From positions 620,001 to 684,000 of the forward strand of contig NZ_RFFK01000001.1 of assembly GCF_003696305.1 (NCBI RefSeq): DNA of 64,000 nt. Direction: 5' to 3'. Positions 54,341-61,658 of the stretch are shown here, piece by piece; position 1 is the stretch's first letter; each line of letters starts with the position of its first letter. The position numbers were made by a program, and so were the translations under genes. The DNA comes from Pseudomonas sp. AOB-7. GTDB taxonomy: Bacteria > Pseudomonadota > Gammaproteobacteria > Pseudomonadales > Pseudomonadaceae. A model generated the notes under the pieces. The model was given only the letters and a program-made list of their open reading frames with translations. It was not told the DNA's origin and made no database searches.

Positions 54341-56782
54341 TCAGTGCCAGGCCGACAGGGCTTCCCAGGCGCGGAACTTGTCGCCGGGCAGCGGCTGGCT
54401 GATCGAGAAGCCCTGGGCGATGTCGCAACCGAAGTTGCCCAGACGGGTCAGGGTCTCCTGGTTCTCCACGCCTTCGGCGACCACCTCGAGCTCGAGGTTG
54501 TGCGCCAGCTCGACGATCGAGCGCACGATCTTCGCCGAGTCATCGTCGTCGCTGAGCATGCGGGTGACGAAGGACTGGTCGATCTTCAGCGAATCCACCG
54601 GCAGCTTCTGCAGGTAAGCCAGCGAGGAGTAGCCGGTGCCGAAGTCGTCGATGGTCAGCCGGGTGTCGAGGTTCTTCAGTTGGGTCAGGGTCTCCAGCGC
54701 CGCGACCGGATCGTCCATCAGCGCGCTTTCGGTCAGCTCGAATTCGACCCAGTTCGGCTCGGCGCCCCAGGTGGCGAAGGTGCCGCGAATGCGTTCGAGC
54801 AGCTTGGGGTCGCGCAGGTCGTGGGCCGACAGGTTGACCGAAACCGGTCGCTCGTCGCCTTCCTCGCGCCAGGCGTAGCTCTGGCCCAGCGCGGCATCGA
54901 GCACCCAGTAGGTGAGCGGGGTGATCAGCCCGGCGCTCTCGGCCAGCTTGATGAAGTCGTTGGGCGGCAGCAAACCATGCTGCGGATGCTGCCAGCGCAC
55001 CAGGGCCTCGCTGCCGCACACCTTGTTGGTGGCGATCTGCAGTTTCGGCTGATAGTGCAACAGCAGCTGGTTGCCGTCGATCGCCCGGCGCAGTTCGCTC
55101 ATCAGGGTCAGGTGCTGGGCGCATTCGCGGTCCATCCCGCCCTGGAACAGCGCATAGCCGGTGCTGGAACGCTTGGCCTGATCCATGGCGCTGGCCGAGC
55201 GGCGGATCAGGGCGTCCGGATCGGTGCCGTGGCCGGGATAGAGGGCGATGCCGATGCTGGCGCGGGTATCGAGCAGCAGCCCGCTCAGGTCGATCGGTTC
55301 GTACAGCGCCACCAGGATCTTCTGCGCCAGTTGCGACGCCTGCTCGGCGCCGCCGCTGGGCATCAGCACGGCGTACTCGCTTTCGCCGATGCGCGCCAGC
55401 CTGTTGCCGGCGCCCACCGCCTGTACCAGGCGGGCGGCGATGGCCTGCTGCAGGCGGTCGCCTTCGCGATAGCCGAGGGTTTCGTTGATCGCCTGGTTGC
55501 GCCCGACCTCCAGTTGCAACAGACCGAGCGCCCGGTGTTCCTGCTTGGCTTCGGCGATCGCAGCTTCCAGTAACTCGCGCAGGCGCAGGCGGTTGGGCAG
55601 GCCGGTCAGCTCGTCGGCATAGGCCATGCGCCTGATGGTCGCCTCGGCCTGCAGCGCCCGATCGCGGGTGCGCAGGGTGGCGATGCCGAAGCCCAGATCG
55701 TTGGCGGTGGCGAACAGCAACTCGACCTCCTGCTCGTCGAAGGTGTCGCTCGCTGCGGCCATGATCACCAGCTTGCCGATCAGCCGGTCGTCCACTCGCA
55801 GCGGCAGCACTATGGTCGCCGCGAAGCCGTGCTCCTTGGCCTCGTCTCTCAGGAACCCGTCCACCGGCTCCTCGGGGAGGTTGCGGATGACCAGTGGCCG
55901 GCCGCCCTCGAGCCGGGCATCGACTCGCTGGATGTAGGCTTGGCCCTCGGCACTGGCGGCCCAGGCCTCGGCCCGCGCGAGGAAACCGTGATCGTCGCCG
56001 GCGTAGGCGACCTGGCGTACCGGCTCGGCGGGGTCTTCCTGGCGATAGGCGACCCAGGCCAGGCGGTAGCCGCAGTCGACCACCAGTACCCGACAGACTT
56101 CCTTGAGCAGCGCGGATTCGGCGTCGGCGTGGATCAGCGCATGGTTGACCGCCACCCGCGTCGACAGGGCGCGATTGAGGCGCTGGATCTCCTGCTCGGC
56201 CTGGATGCGACGCGCCTTGCCGCGCAGGGTCTCGAGGCCGAAGGCCAGGTCCTCGGCGGCCTCGCTGAGCAACGCCATTTCCTGCGGGCCGAAGGCATCG
56301 GGTTCCGGCGCGCCGATGCCGAGGGCACCGAAGATCCGCCCTTCGACCCGCAGCGGCAGCGACATCACCGAGGCGATGCCGTGCTGGATGGCGCCTTCGC
56401 GCCAGGGCGCGGTGTTCGGGTCGGTCAGCAGGTTGTGGGTCAGGCTCAGCTGGCCGGTGCGGATCGCGGTGCCGGAGGGGCCGTGGCCGCGTTCGTTGTC
56501 GCCCCAGGAGATATTCAGCGAGTCGATGTAGGTCCGTTCGACCCCGGCATGGGCCAGGGGGGTGACGGTTTGCGCCGGATCGTGCTCGGCGCGGCCGACC
56601 CAGGCCAGGCGGTAACCGGCCTGCTCGACTATGACCCGACAGATCTCCTGGAGCAGGCTGGCTTCGTTTTCGGCGCGCAGCAGCGCCCGGTTGCAGCCGC
56701 TCAAAGTGCGCAACGCACGGTTAAGGCACAGGTGTTCCTGGTGGGTGGAACGCGACGTTGGCACGGCTTGCCTCCGACTCAT
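54341..56782 (-). CDS. GAF-GAF-GGDEF(degenerate)-EAL signalling protein
   Basis: 813 residues from ATG 56782. Two GAF domains (about 25-190 and 205-370; both with CRVxVxxxGYRLAWV), a GGDEF domain (about 385-545) whose signature reads GESEY instead of GGDEF, and an EAL domain (about 555-810) with SEALVRW, DDFGTGYSSL, VAEGVEN and GFSISQPLP. It is probably a c-di-GMP phosphodiesterase with the GGDEF domain acting as a regulatory or GTP-binding module. The GAF pair is the input for an unknown small molecule or redox signal. It is cytoplasmic. It lies 89 bases after the HlyD gene on the same strand. Confidence 0.9.
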   Translation of the reverse strand: MSRRQAVPTSRSTHQEHLCLNRALRTLSGCNRALLRAENEASLLQEICRVIVEQAGYRLAWVGRAEHDPAQTVTPLAHAGVERTYIDSLNISWGDNERGHGPSGTAIRTGQLSLTHNLLTDPNTAPWREGAIQHGIASVMSLPLRVEGRIFGALGIGAPEPDAFGPQEMALLSEAAEDLAFGLETLRGKARRIQAEQEIQRLNRALSTRVAVNHALIHADAESALLKEVCRVLVVDCGYRLAWVAYRQEDPAEPVRQVAYAGDDHGFLARAEAWAASAEGQAYIQRVDARLEGGRPLVIRNLPEEPVDGFLRDEAKEHGFAATIVLPLRVDDRLIGKLVIMAAASDTFDEQEVELLFATANDLGFGIATLRTRDRALQAEATIRRMAYADELTGLPNRLRLRELLEAAIAEAKQEHRALGLLQLEVGRNQAINETLGYREGDRLQQAIAARLVQAVGAGNRLARIGESEYAVLMPSGGAEQASQLAQKILVALYEPIDLSGLLLDTRASIGIALYPGHGTDPDALIRRSASAMDQAKRSSTGYALFQGGMDRECAQHLTLMSELRRAIDGNQLLLHYQPKLQIATNKVCGSEALVRWQHPQHGLLPPNDFIKLAESAGLITPLTYWVLDAALGQSYAWREEGDERPVSVNLSAHDLRDPKLLERIRGTFATWGAEPNWVEFELTESALMDDPVAALETLTQLKNLDTRLTIDDFGTGYSSLAYLQKLPVDSLKIDQSFVTRMLSDDDDSAKIVRSIVELAHNLELEVVAEGVENQETLTRLGNFGCDIAQGFSISQPLPGDKFRAWEALSAWH

Positions 56783-56871
56783 GCACGACCTGGCTTGAGT
56801 ATAGAGCTGCCGCCCGGGCACCGGGTTCCGCTGGCCGGACGGTACGCGGTGGCCGCCGGTGTCGCCCCAGG

Positions 56872-57726
56872 CTACTGCGCCACCCGCACGCTGGCCGTCA
56901 TCCCGGCGCTGAGCAGCAGGCCCTCGGGCAGCTCGTCGAGCTTGATCCGCACCGGAATCCGCTGCGCCAGGCGTACCCAGTTGAAGGTCGGTTCGACGTC
57001 GGCCAGCAGCTGGCCGTCCGGGCTGGCGTTGCGGTCGGTGATGCCGCGGCTGATGCTCTCCACCTCGCCGCGCAACGGCTGGTCGCCGCCCATCAGCCAG
57101 ATGTCCACCGGCGCGCCGACACGGATGCGCGGCAGCTTGGTCTCCTCGAAATAGGCCTGGATATAGAACGACGCCTCGTCCACCAGCGCCAGCACCGGCT
57201 CGCCGGCCTTGACGTAGTTGCCTTCGGCCAGGCGCAGATTGGTCACCTGGCCGGCGCGCGGTGCGCGCACCTCGCTGCGCGCCAGGTCCAGCTCGGCGGA
57301 TTTGACCGCCACCTGCGCCTGACGATACTCGCCGCGGGCGATCTCGGCGCTGATCTGGGCGTTGTCGCGCAGCTCGGCGCTGATCGCCTGCGGCCCCAGG
57401 CGCACGCGACGGCTGGCCTCGTGCTCGCGCAGCAGCAGTTGCTGGCGCCGCGTCTCGGCCACCGCCTGGGCCTGTTCCAGGGCCACCTGATAGCGCTCGC
57501 GATCCAGGCTCAGCAGCAGCTCGCCGGCCGCCACCCGCTGGTTGTCGCGCACCTTCAGTTGCGTGACCCAGCCGGCCAAATCCGGGGCCAGGGTCACCAC
57601 CTCGGCGCGCACCCGCGCGTCGCGGGTCCAGGGCGAATACAGGTAGTGCTGCCACAGCCAGGCGCCGGCCAGCAGGGCCGCCGCCACCAGGCTCAGGGTG
57701 AGGCCGAGGCGAATGCTCGCACGCAT
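56872..57726 (-). CDS. HlyD-family membrane fusion protein
   Basis: 284 residues from ATG 57726; an ATG two codons earlier abuts the AAGGAG and so is less likely. One N-terminal membrane anchor (about 8-28), lipoyl/barrel-sandwich halves (RVRAEVVTLAPDLAGWVTQL and DLARSEVRAPRAGQVTNL), short helical hairpin and beta-barrel (PRIRVGAPVDIWLMG). It is of the AaeA/YdhJ type that joins a FUSC pump. It lies 14 bases after the DUF1656 gene and completes the FUSC-DUF1656-HlyD unit. Confidence 0.93.
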   Translation of the reverse strand: MRASIRLGLTLSLVAAALLAGAWLWQHYLYSPWTRDARVRAEVVTLAPDLAGWVTQLKVRDNQRVAAGELLLSLDRERYQVALEQAQAVAETRRQQLLLREHEASRRVRLGPQAISAELRDNAQISAEIARGEYRQAQVAVKSAELDLARSEVRAPRAGQVTNLRLAEGNYVKAGEPVLALVDEASFYIQAYFEETKLPRIRVGAPVDIWLMGGDQPLRGEVESISRGITDRNASPDGQLLADVEPTFNWVRLAQRIPVRIKLDELPEGLLLSAGMTASVRVAQ

Positions 57727-57740
57727 GGACATCTCCTTGA

Positions 57741-57941
57741 TCAACTCAACACGGCGACCAGCGCCGCCAGCACGCAGACATATAGGGCACAGTCGAACAA
57801 CGCCTCGTGCCAGATCCAGCGCGCCACACCGAGCCGCTGCAGGGCCAGGCGCAGCGCGCCGGTGAGCAGCAGCGCCAGCAGCGCATAAAGCAGCATGGGG
57901 CTGAGCAGCACCCCGCCCAGCGCCCATTCACGCAAGCCCAT
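57741..57941 (-). CDS. DUF1656 small membrane protein
   Basis: 66 residues from ATG 57941 (AAGGAG upstream). Two membrane helices (about 9-29 and 45-64); the sequence MGLREWALGGVLLSPMLLYA is the conserved start of the family (AaeX/YdhI). These small proteins always accompany FUSC-type aromatic or drug exporters. It overlaps the FUSC gene by 14 bases. Confidence 0.92.
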   Translation of the reverse strand: MGLREWALGGVLLSPMLLYALLALLLTGALRLALQRLGVARWIWHEALFDCALYVCVLAALVAVLS

Positions 57942-59913
57942 GGGCTTCTCCTTGTTGCCCGCACCAGTGTTGCCAGCCGCCGTGCAGCTGCAGCAGGGCC
58001 GCCTCGGCCAGACGCCGGTCGATGCTCGGCGGCGCGCCGCGCAGGGCCTGGAGCAAGTCGTCCAGCGCAGCATCGAGGGCAGCGCCCCGCGACGGCGCCG
58101 GGCCGAGCAACAGCTGTCGGCGCAGATGATCGAGAAAATTCGTTTCGGCCAGGCCCAGCGCGCGGTCGCCCGCCGCCAGGCAGGCGCGCAGGTGCAGCAG
58201 TTCATCGCCCAGGTCCAGGCTGGCGACCCCGTCGTCCCAACGGCTGCGGCTCTGGCTGGGCAGCGCCGGATAGTGCCGCGCCAGTTGCAGCAGGCGGTCG
58301 GCCATGCGCCCGCCGAACCAGCTCTCGGCCCCGGTCAGCGGCAGACGGGTGAGCCGGGCCAGGTCCTGCAGGGTGGCGCGCAGCAGACGGCGGCCATGCC
58401 AGGCCGGGCTGCGCACGCCGATCAGGTTGAACGCCAGCACCGCACAGCCGACGCCGATCAGCATGGCCAGCGCCTCGTTGAGGAAGAAGGCGACGTCGTA
58501 GTGCATGTCGTTCTGCGGCGCGCAGAGCACGATGAAATGCAGACTGAACGAGGTGGCGGTGGCGCCCAGCGCCGGCTTGGCCATGCCCAGGGCGCCGAAG
58601 AACAGTGGTACGCCAAGGGCCAGAGCGAGCATGGCGAAGCCGTTGAGCTGCGGCAGCAGGAGCTGCCCGACGACGAATGCCAGCGGCAGCGCATAGAAGA
58701 TCCCGCGCATGAACAGCAGGCCGATCTGCGCGGCGTTCTCGCGGCTGGCGAACAGGCTGCAGACCACGCAGGCCAACAGCAAGGCGCCGCTGGCAGCGGT
58801 CCAGCCGGTCGCCAGCCAGAACGCCGCCAGCGCCAGAAAGGCCAGGGCGCTGCGCGCGCCATAGACCGCAGCGGTCTGCCAGTCGCTGTGCCAGGACAGC
58901 GCCGGCGACGCCTGCCCGCTCTCGCCGCGCTCCACCGCCGCCAGCGACTGGCTGGCGGTATCCAGGCGCAGCGCCAGCAACGCCAGGCGCTCCAGGCACA
59001 AACGCTGCACCGCGCTGAGCGTCGGCGCCTCGGCGGCCTGGCGCAGTTGCTCGGCCAGCGCCGGCAATTGCTGCGCCTGCCCCTCTGCCAGCTGCTCGCC
59101 TACCCGCTCCAGCCAGGGCGCCAGGGCGTGGCGCTCGGCCTCGCTCAACTGCCGCCACTGACGCGCCACGCCGCGCGCCAGGCGCAACAGGGTGAGCAGA
59201 TCGCGACACAGCGCACGCAAGGCACGGGCGCGCTGGCGGCCGCGAGCGCCCTCGAACCAGGCGTGCTCGCGTTGGGCATCCACCGCGACGATGCGCCCCA
59301 GCACCTCGAGCAGGCCCTGGCGCGCCGTGGCCTCGCCGACCAGCGCCGAGGCCGCGGCGCTCGAGCCGGCCTGCCAGGCGCTTCGCGCCTGCTGCACCAG
59401 TTGGCGCTCGACCCGCTGCGGCCAGAGCACCGCGCTGACCGCGGTGGCGCAGACAATCCCCAGGCAGATTTCCGTGCAGCGTGCCACCGCCTGATCGAAC
59501 ACCGTCAGCGGCGCGTCGATGGCCGGCAAGCCGATGATCGCCACGGTGTAGCCGGCCAGCACGAAGGCATAGCTCCAGGCGCTGCGCAGCATGCTCGAGG
59601 CGGCGGTGCACAGCCCCAGCCAGAGCGCCAGGGCGAGCAGGAACAACCAGGGCGCCTGGGCGAACAGCGCCATCAGCAGCACCGCCATGACGGTGCCGAC
59701 CAGGGTGCCGAGCAGGCGCGCCAGGCCCTTCTGCACCACCATGCCGGACAGCGGCTGGGCGACGATAAAGGCGGTCATCAACGCCCACTGCGGCTGCGGC
59801 AGATCGAAACGGAAGGCGAACCACAGCGCCAGGCCGCCGCCCAGCAGGGTCTTGATCGCAAACTGAAGGGCCTGGGTACTGGGCGCCACGAAGGCCAGCA
59901 GGGCATCGCGCAT
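57928..59913 (-). CDS. FUSC-family inner membrane efflux protein
   Basis: 661 residues: two membrane blocks (about 15-160 and 350-500) of about six helices each with a cytoplasmic domain after each, the layout of AaeB/YdhK. FAIKTLLGGGLALWFAFRFDLPQPQWALMTAFIVAQP and SLFASRENAAQIGLLFMRG-like segments are typical. With the DUF1656 and HlyD proteins it should export a hydroxylated aromatic acid or drug. No outer membrane channel gene is adjacent. A SlyA-like palindrome lies about 75 bases upstream of the start. Confidence 0.93.
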   Translation of the reverse strand: MRDALLAFVAPSTQALQFAIKTLLGGGLALWFAFRFDLPQPQWALMTAFIVAQPLSGMVVQKGLARLLGTLVGTVMAVLLMALFAQAPWLFLLALALWLGLCTAASSMLRSAWSYAFVLAGYTVAIIGLPAIDAPLTVFDQAVARCTEICLGIVCATAVSAVLWPQRVERQLVQQARSAWQAGSSAAASALVGEATARQGLLEVLGRIVAVDAQREHAWFEGARGRQRARALRALCRDLLTLLRLARGVARQWRQLSEAERHALAPWLERVGEQLAEGQAQQLPALAEQLRQAAEAPTLSAVQRLCLERLALLALRLDTASQSLAAVERGESGQASPALSWHSDWQTAAVYGARSALAFLALAAFWLATGWTAASGALLLACVVCSLFASRENAAQIGLLFMRGIFYALPLAFVVGQLLLPQLNGFAMLALALGVPLFFGALGMAKPALGATATSFSLHFIVLCAPQNDMHYDVAFFLNEALAMLIGVGCAVLAFNLIGVRSPAWHGRRLLRATLQDLARLTRLPLTGAESWFGGRMADRLLQLARHYPALPSQSRSRWDDGVASLDLGDELLHLRACLAAGDRALGLAETNFLDHLRRQLLLGPAPSRGAALDAALDDLLQALRGAPPSIDRRLAEAALLQLHGGWQHWCGQQGEAHGLA

Positions 59914-59976
59914 GGAATCGGCTTCAAGGACTGGGCGAGGAAAGCGTAGACGAGCGTCATAGCGCCCTACGAAACA

Positions 59977-59997
59977 AGCTAATTATTAGCTAGCTAC
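59977..59997. promoter_or_regulatory. Overlapping palindromes upstream of the FUSC gene, SlyA-like
   Basis: AGCTAATTATTAGCT (59977-59991) is a perfect palindrome about an odd centre. TTAGCTAGCTAC (59986-59997) overlaps it and differs in two bases from the SlyA consensus TTAGCAAGCTAA. In E. coli the similar ydhIJK genes lie beside slyA and are under SlyA control. Confidence 0.5.
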
Positions 59998-60033
59998 GCA
60001 GTTTGCGTCCAGCCCCACCCGACGCACGCCCAT

Positions 60034-60057
60034 AAAAAAGGGCGACCGAAGTCGCCC
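60034..60057 (-). terminator. Terminator of the PhrS/CcoM transcript
   Basis: GGGCGAC (60040-60046), CGAA loop, GTCGCCC (60051-60057), followed on the minus strand by six T. A perfect 7-bp stem. Confidence 0.9.
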
Positions 60058-60090
60058 GAATTGCCTTGCGTGCCCTGTAAACCGAAAAGA

Positions 60091-60207
60091 TCAGCTTGGC
60101 TTGCGCTTGTGCGAATCCTTCCAGATGAAGTAACCGACCCCGCCGAAAAAGGCGACCATCAGAACAACCGTGCCGACTCCGGCGAGAACCACTGTATCGA
60201 CGAACAT
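60091..60207 (-). CDS. ccoM: CcoM-like 38-residue cbb3 oxidase accessory subunit
   Basis: 38 codons with AGGAGG six bases before the ATG. The product has one hydrophobic helix (VVLAGVGTVVLMVAFFGGVG, then YFIW) and a charged tail KDSHKRKPS. This matches what I recall of CcoM, the small helix found in Pseudomonas stutzeri cbb3 cytochrome oxidase, involved in its assembly and stability. ANR control would fit, as cbb3 oxidase is made at low oxygen. Too short for usual gene finding. Whether the RNA, the peptide or both matter is not decidable from sequence. Confidence 0.75.
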   Translation of the reverse strand: MFVDTVVLAGVGTVVLMVAFFGGVGYFIWKDSHKRKPS

Positions 60208-60273
60208 GGCTGCCTCCTGTTGTGCCTGCCTGTCTGGGATGACTGCACCTTACCAGCGGCGGCGGGAGGACAA

Positions 60274-60287
60274 TTGATCTGGGTCAA
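60274..60287 (-). promoter_or_regulatory. ANR/FNR box of the PhrS/CcoM transcript
   Basis: TTGAT-CTGG-GTCAA against the FNR consensus TTGAT-N4-ATCAA: nine of ten. Its centre is about 41 bases upstream of the predicted start near 60240, the class II activator position. Confidence 0.8.
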
Positions 60288-60323
60288 TGCGCGACGGCGG
60301 CCGCCGCCCCGGAGGCGGCAACA

Positions 60324-60337
60324 CTGATCCAGGTCAA
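60324..60337 (-). promoter_or_regulatory. Second ANR/FNR-like box
   Basis: On the minus strand TTGAC-CTGG-ATCAG, eight of ten to TTGAT-N4-ATCAA. It lies exactly 50 bases upstream of the first box and shares its central CTGG. It could act with the first site or serve readings on the other strand. Confidence 0.5.
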
Positions 60338-60407
60338 GCAATCGAGGGGCACGGAGCGAGCGGACACGGCGGCAGCGCCGCCCAGGACGGCAAAGGGGCA
60401 GGAGGCT

Positions 60408-60569
60408 TCAGCGTTTTTTCGGCTTGCCCTTGGACTTCTTCTTCGCCTTGGCCAGCGGCAGGGCCTGCTCGAAGGCCTGGCGCATCTCGTCGAGACGCTT
60501 GTCGTTGAGGTCGTGGATGCGCTTGCCGCGTTCGGCGGCGAAGTCGATCAGCTTGTCGTCGTTGCTCAT
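60408..60569 (-). CDS. Small basic conserved protein
   Basis: 53 residues from ATG 60569, overlapping the AlkB-like stop as ATGA. MSNDDKLIDFAAERGKRIHDLNDKRL is followed by a helix and a strongly basic tail (AKAKKKSKGKPKKR). No known domain; a nucleic-acid-binding role is possible from charge. It is conserved in this position in Pseudomonas as far as I recall. Translation appears coupled to the AlkB-like gene. Confidence 0.8.
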   Translation of the reverse strand: MSNDDKLIDFAAERGKRIHDLNDKRLDEMRQAFEQALPLAKAKKKSKGKPKKR

Positions 60570-61165
60570 AGCGGAAACCGGATCAGGCGGAAGGTCAGGT
60601 TCAGACGCGGCGCGCAGGGCTGGCGCGTCTTCGCCACTTGGTGCTGCCAATGATGCTGGGTCGGCCCGCGCATGACCAGTAGCGAGCCGTGTTCCAGAGT
60701 CAGCGAATGGCCGATGCGCGTGCTGCCGACCCGGCGCAGGTCGAAGCGCCGGCTGCCGCCGAGGTTGAGCGAGGCGATCAGCGGATTGCGCCCCAGCTCG
60801 GCTTCGGCATCGCTGTGCCAGCCCATGGAATCCTGGCCATCGCGGTAATAGTTGAGCAGCACGGCATTAAGCGGCTGGCCTACGGCCCTCACGATCTGCC
60901 GGCGAATCTCATCGAGCAACGGCGTCCAGGGCAGCGGCTGGTGAAGCTTGCCGGAATAGCGATAGCGCGCCTCGGGCTCGCCGTACCAGGCGGTCAGGCG
61001 CGGCACGCGGTGGTAACGGCCATGGATGAACAGCTCCGGCTGCTGCCAGGGCGTCTCGTCCACCAAGGCGGCGAGCCAGGCATCGGCCACGGCGGCGTCG
61101 ACCCAACCCGGCTGGTAGTCCAGCTCGGCATCGGCCAGCTCGGGCAAGGAATCGGCAAACAGCAT
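60566..61165 (-). CDS. AlkB-like 2-oxoglutarate/Fe(II) dioxygenase
   Basis: 199 residues of the ALKBH2/3 type: RLTAWYGEPEARYRYSG, NAVLLNYYRDGQDSMGWHSDAE with the HxD iron ligands, SLNLGGSRRFDLR, MRGPTQHHWQHQV (third His ligand) and RLNLTFR for 2-oxoglutarate. It probably reverses alkyl damage on DNA or RNA bases. The small basic protein is translationally coupled downstream. No adaptive-response (Ada) site is visible. Confidence 0.92.
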   Translation of the reverse strand: MLFADSLPELADAELDYQPGWVDAAVADAWLAALVDETPWQQPELFIHGRYHRVPRLTAWYGEPEARYRYSGKLHQPLPWTPLLDEIRRQIVRAVGQPLNAVLLNYYRDGQDSMGWHSDAEAELGRNPLIASLNLGGSRRFDLRRVGSTRIGHSLTLEHGSLLVMRGPTQHHWQHQVAKTRQPCAPRLNLTFRLIRFPL

Positions 61166-61201
61166 GATCAGACTCGGAGAAAGACACAGGCGGCCAGTCT
61201 G

Positions 61202-61495
61202 TCAGACTTCCACATCCACCCATAATCCCTGGCGCGGCAGATCGCCCAGCGCCTGCTCCACCTCCTCCGGCTCGGCCGCGGCCAGCTGTTCGGGGGTGTA
61301 GCCGCGGCGCTGACGGCGGCGCTGCTCTTCGCGCAGCAGTTCCTCGGTTTCCTGCGGGTGGCGCTTGTCCAGGTTCAGCGCGCTTTCCTTGGCGCTGGCC
61401 TCGGCTGGCGTCACCGGCGGAATCTCGGGCTTGGGCTTGATCACGTCTTGCGAGGCAGTGACCGGCACCAGGCTGTGGGGGATAGGTGGTAACAC
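61202..61495 (-). CDS. Small conserved hypothetical protein
   Basis: 97 residues from a GTG at 61495 with AAAGGAGG upstream. The opening LPPIPHSLVPV is followed by a charged, Glu- and Arg-rich stretch (EETEELLREEQRRRQRRGY) and VEQALGDLPRQGLWVDVEV. It has no signal, helix pair or known domain; predicted mostly disordered or coiled. In Pseudomonas a protein of this kind lies between the AlkB-like gene and rapA. It ends 36 bases before the AlkB-like gene, so they may be co-transcribed. Confidence 0.78.
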   Translation of the reverse strand: MLPPIPHSLVPVTASQDVIKPKPEIPPVTPAEASAKESALNLDKRHPQETEELLREEQRRRQRRGYTPEQLAAAEPEEVEQALGDLPRQGLWVDVEV

Positions 61496-61658
61496 GTAAT
61501 CGCACCTCCTTTGGTCAGGCTGTCGGCCCCGCAAGCCGCGACTTTAGGCGGCGCTCGCTACACTTTCGACTGAGTCGAACGGCATAAGTGCCATGGCCGC
61601 TTTGGCCCGGGCAGCGCATCCGTTACCATAGCCGGCTTTTTCACGCGGGGAGACAGGC

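Larger units (their letters stand above)
60032..60240 (-). ncRNA. phrS: PhrS-like ANR-controlled RNA that also encodes CcoM
   Basis: An ANR box, a weak -10 (TAAGGT on the minus strand, plus 60247-60252) and an intrinsic terminator delimit a transcript of about 209 bases, close to the 212-213 nt of P. aeruginosa PhrS. PhrS is reported to be ANR-activated, to stimulate pqsR translation, and to contain a reading frame of 37 codons; it lies between PA3305 and PA3306 by my recollection, next to the same neighbours as here (FUSC-type operon on one side, AlkB-like gene on the other). Base pairing to pqsR cannot be judged without the target. Confidence 0.65.
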
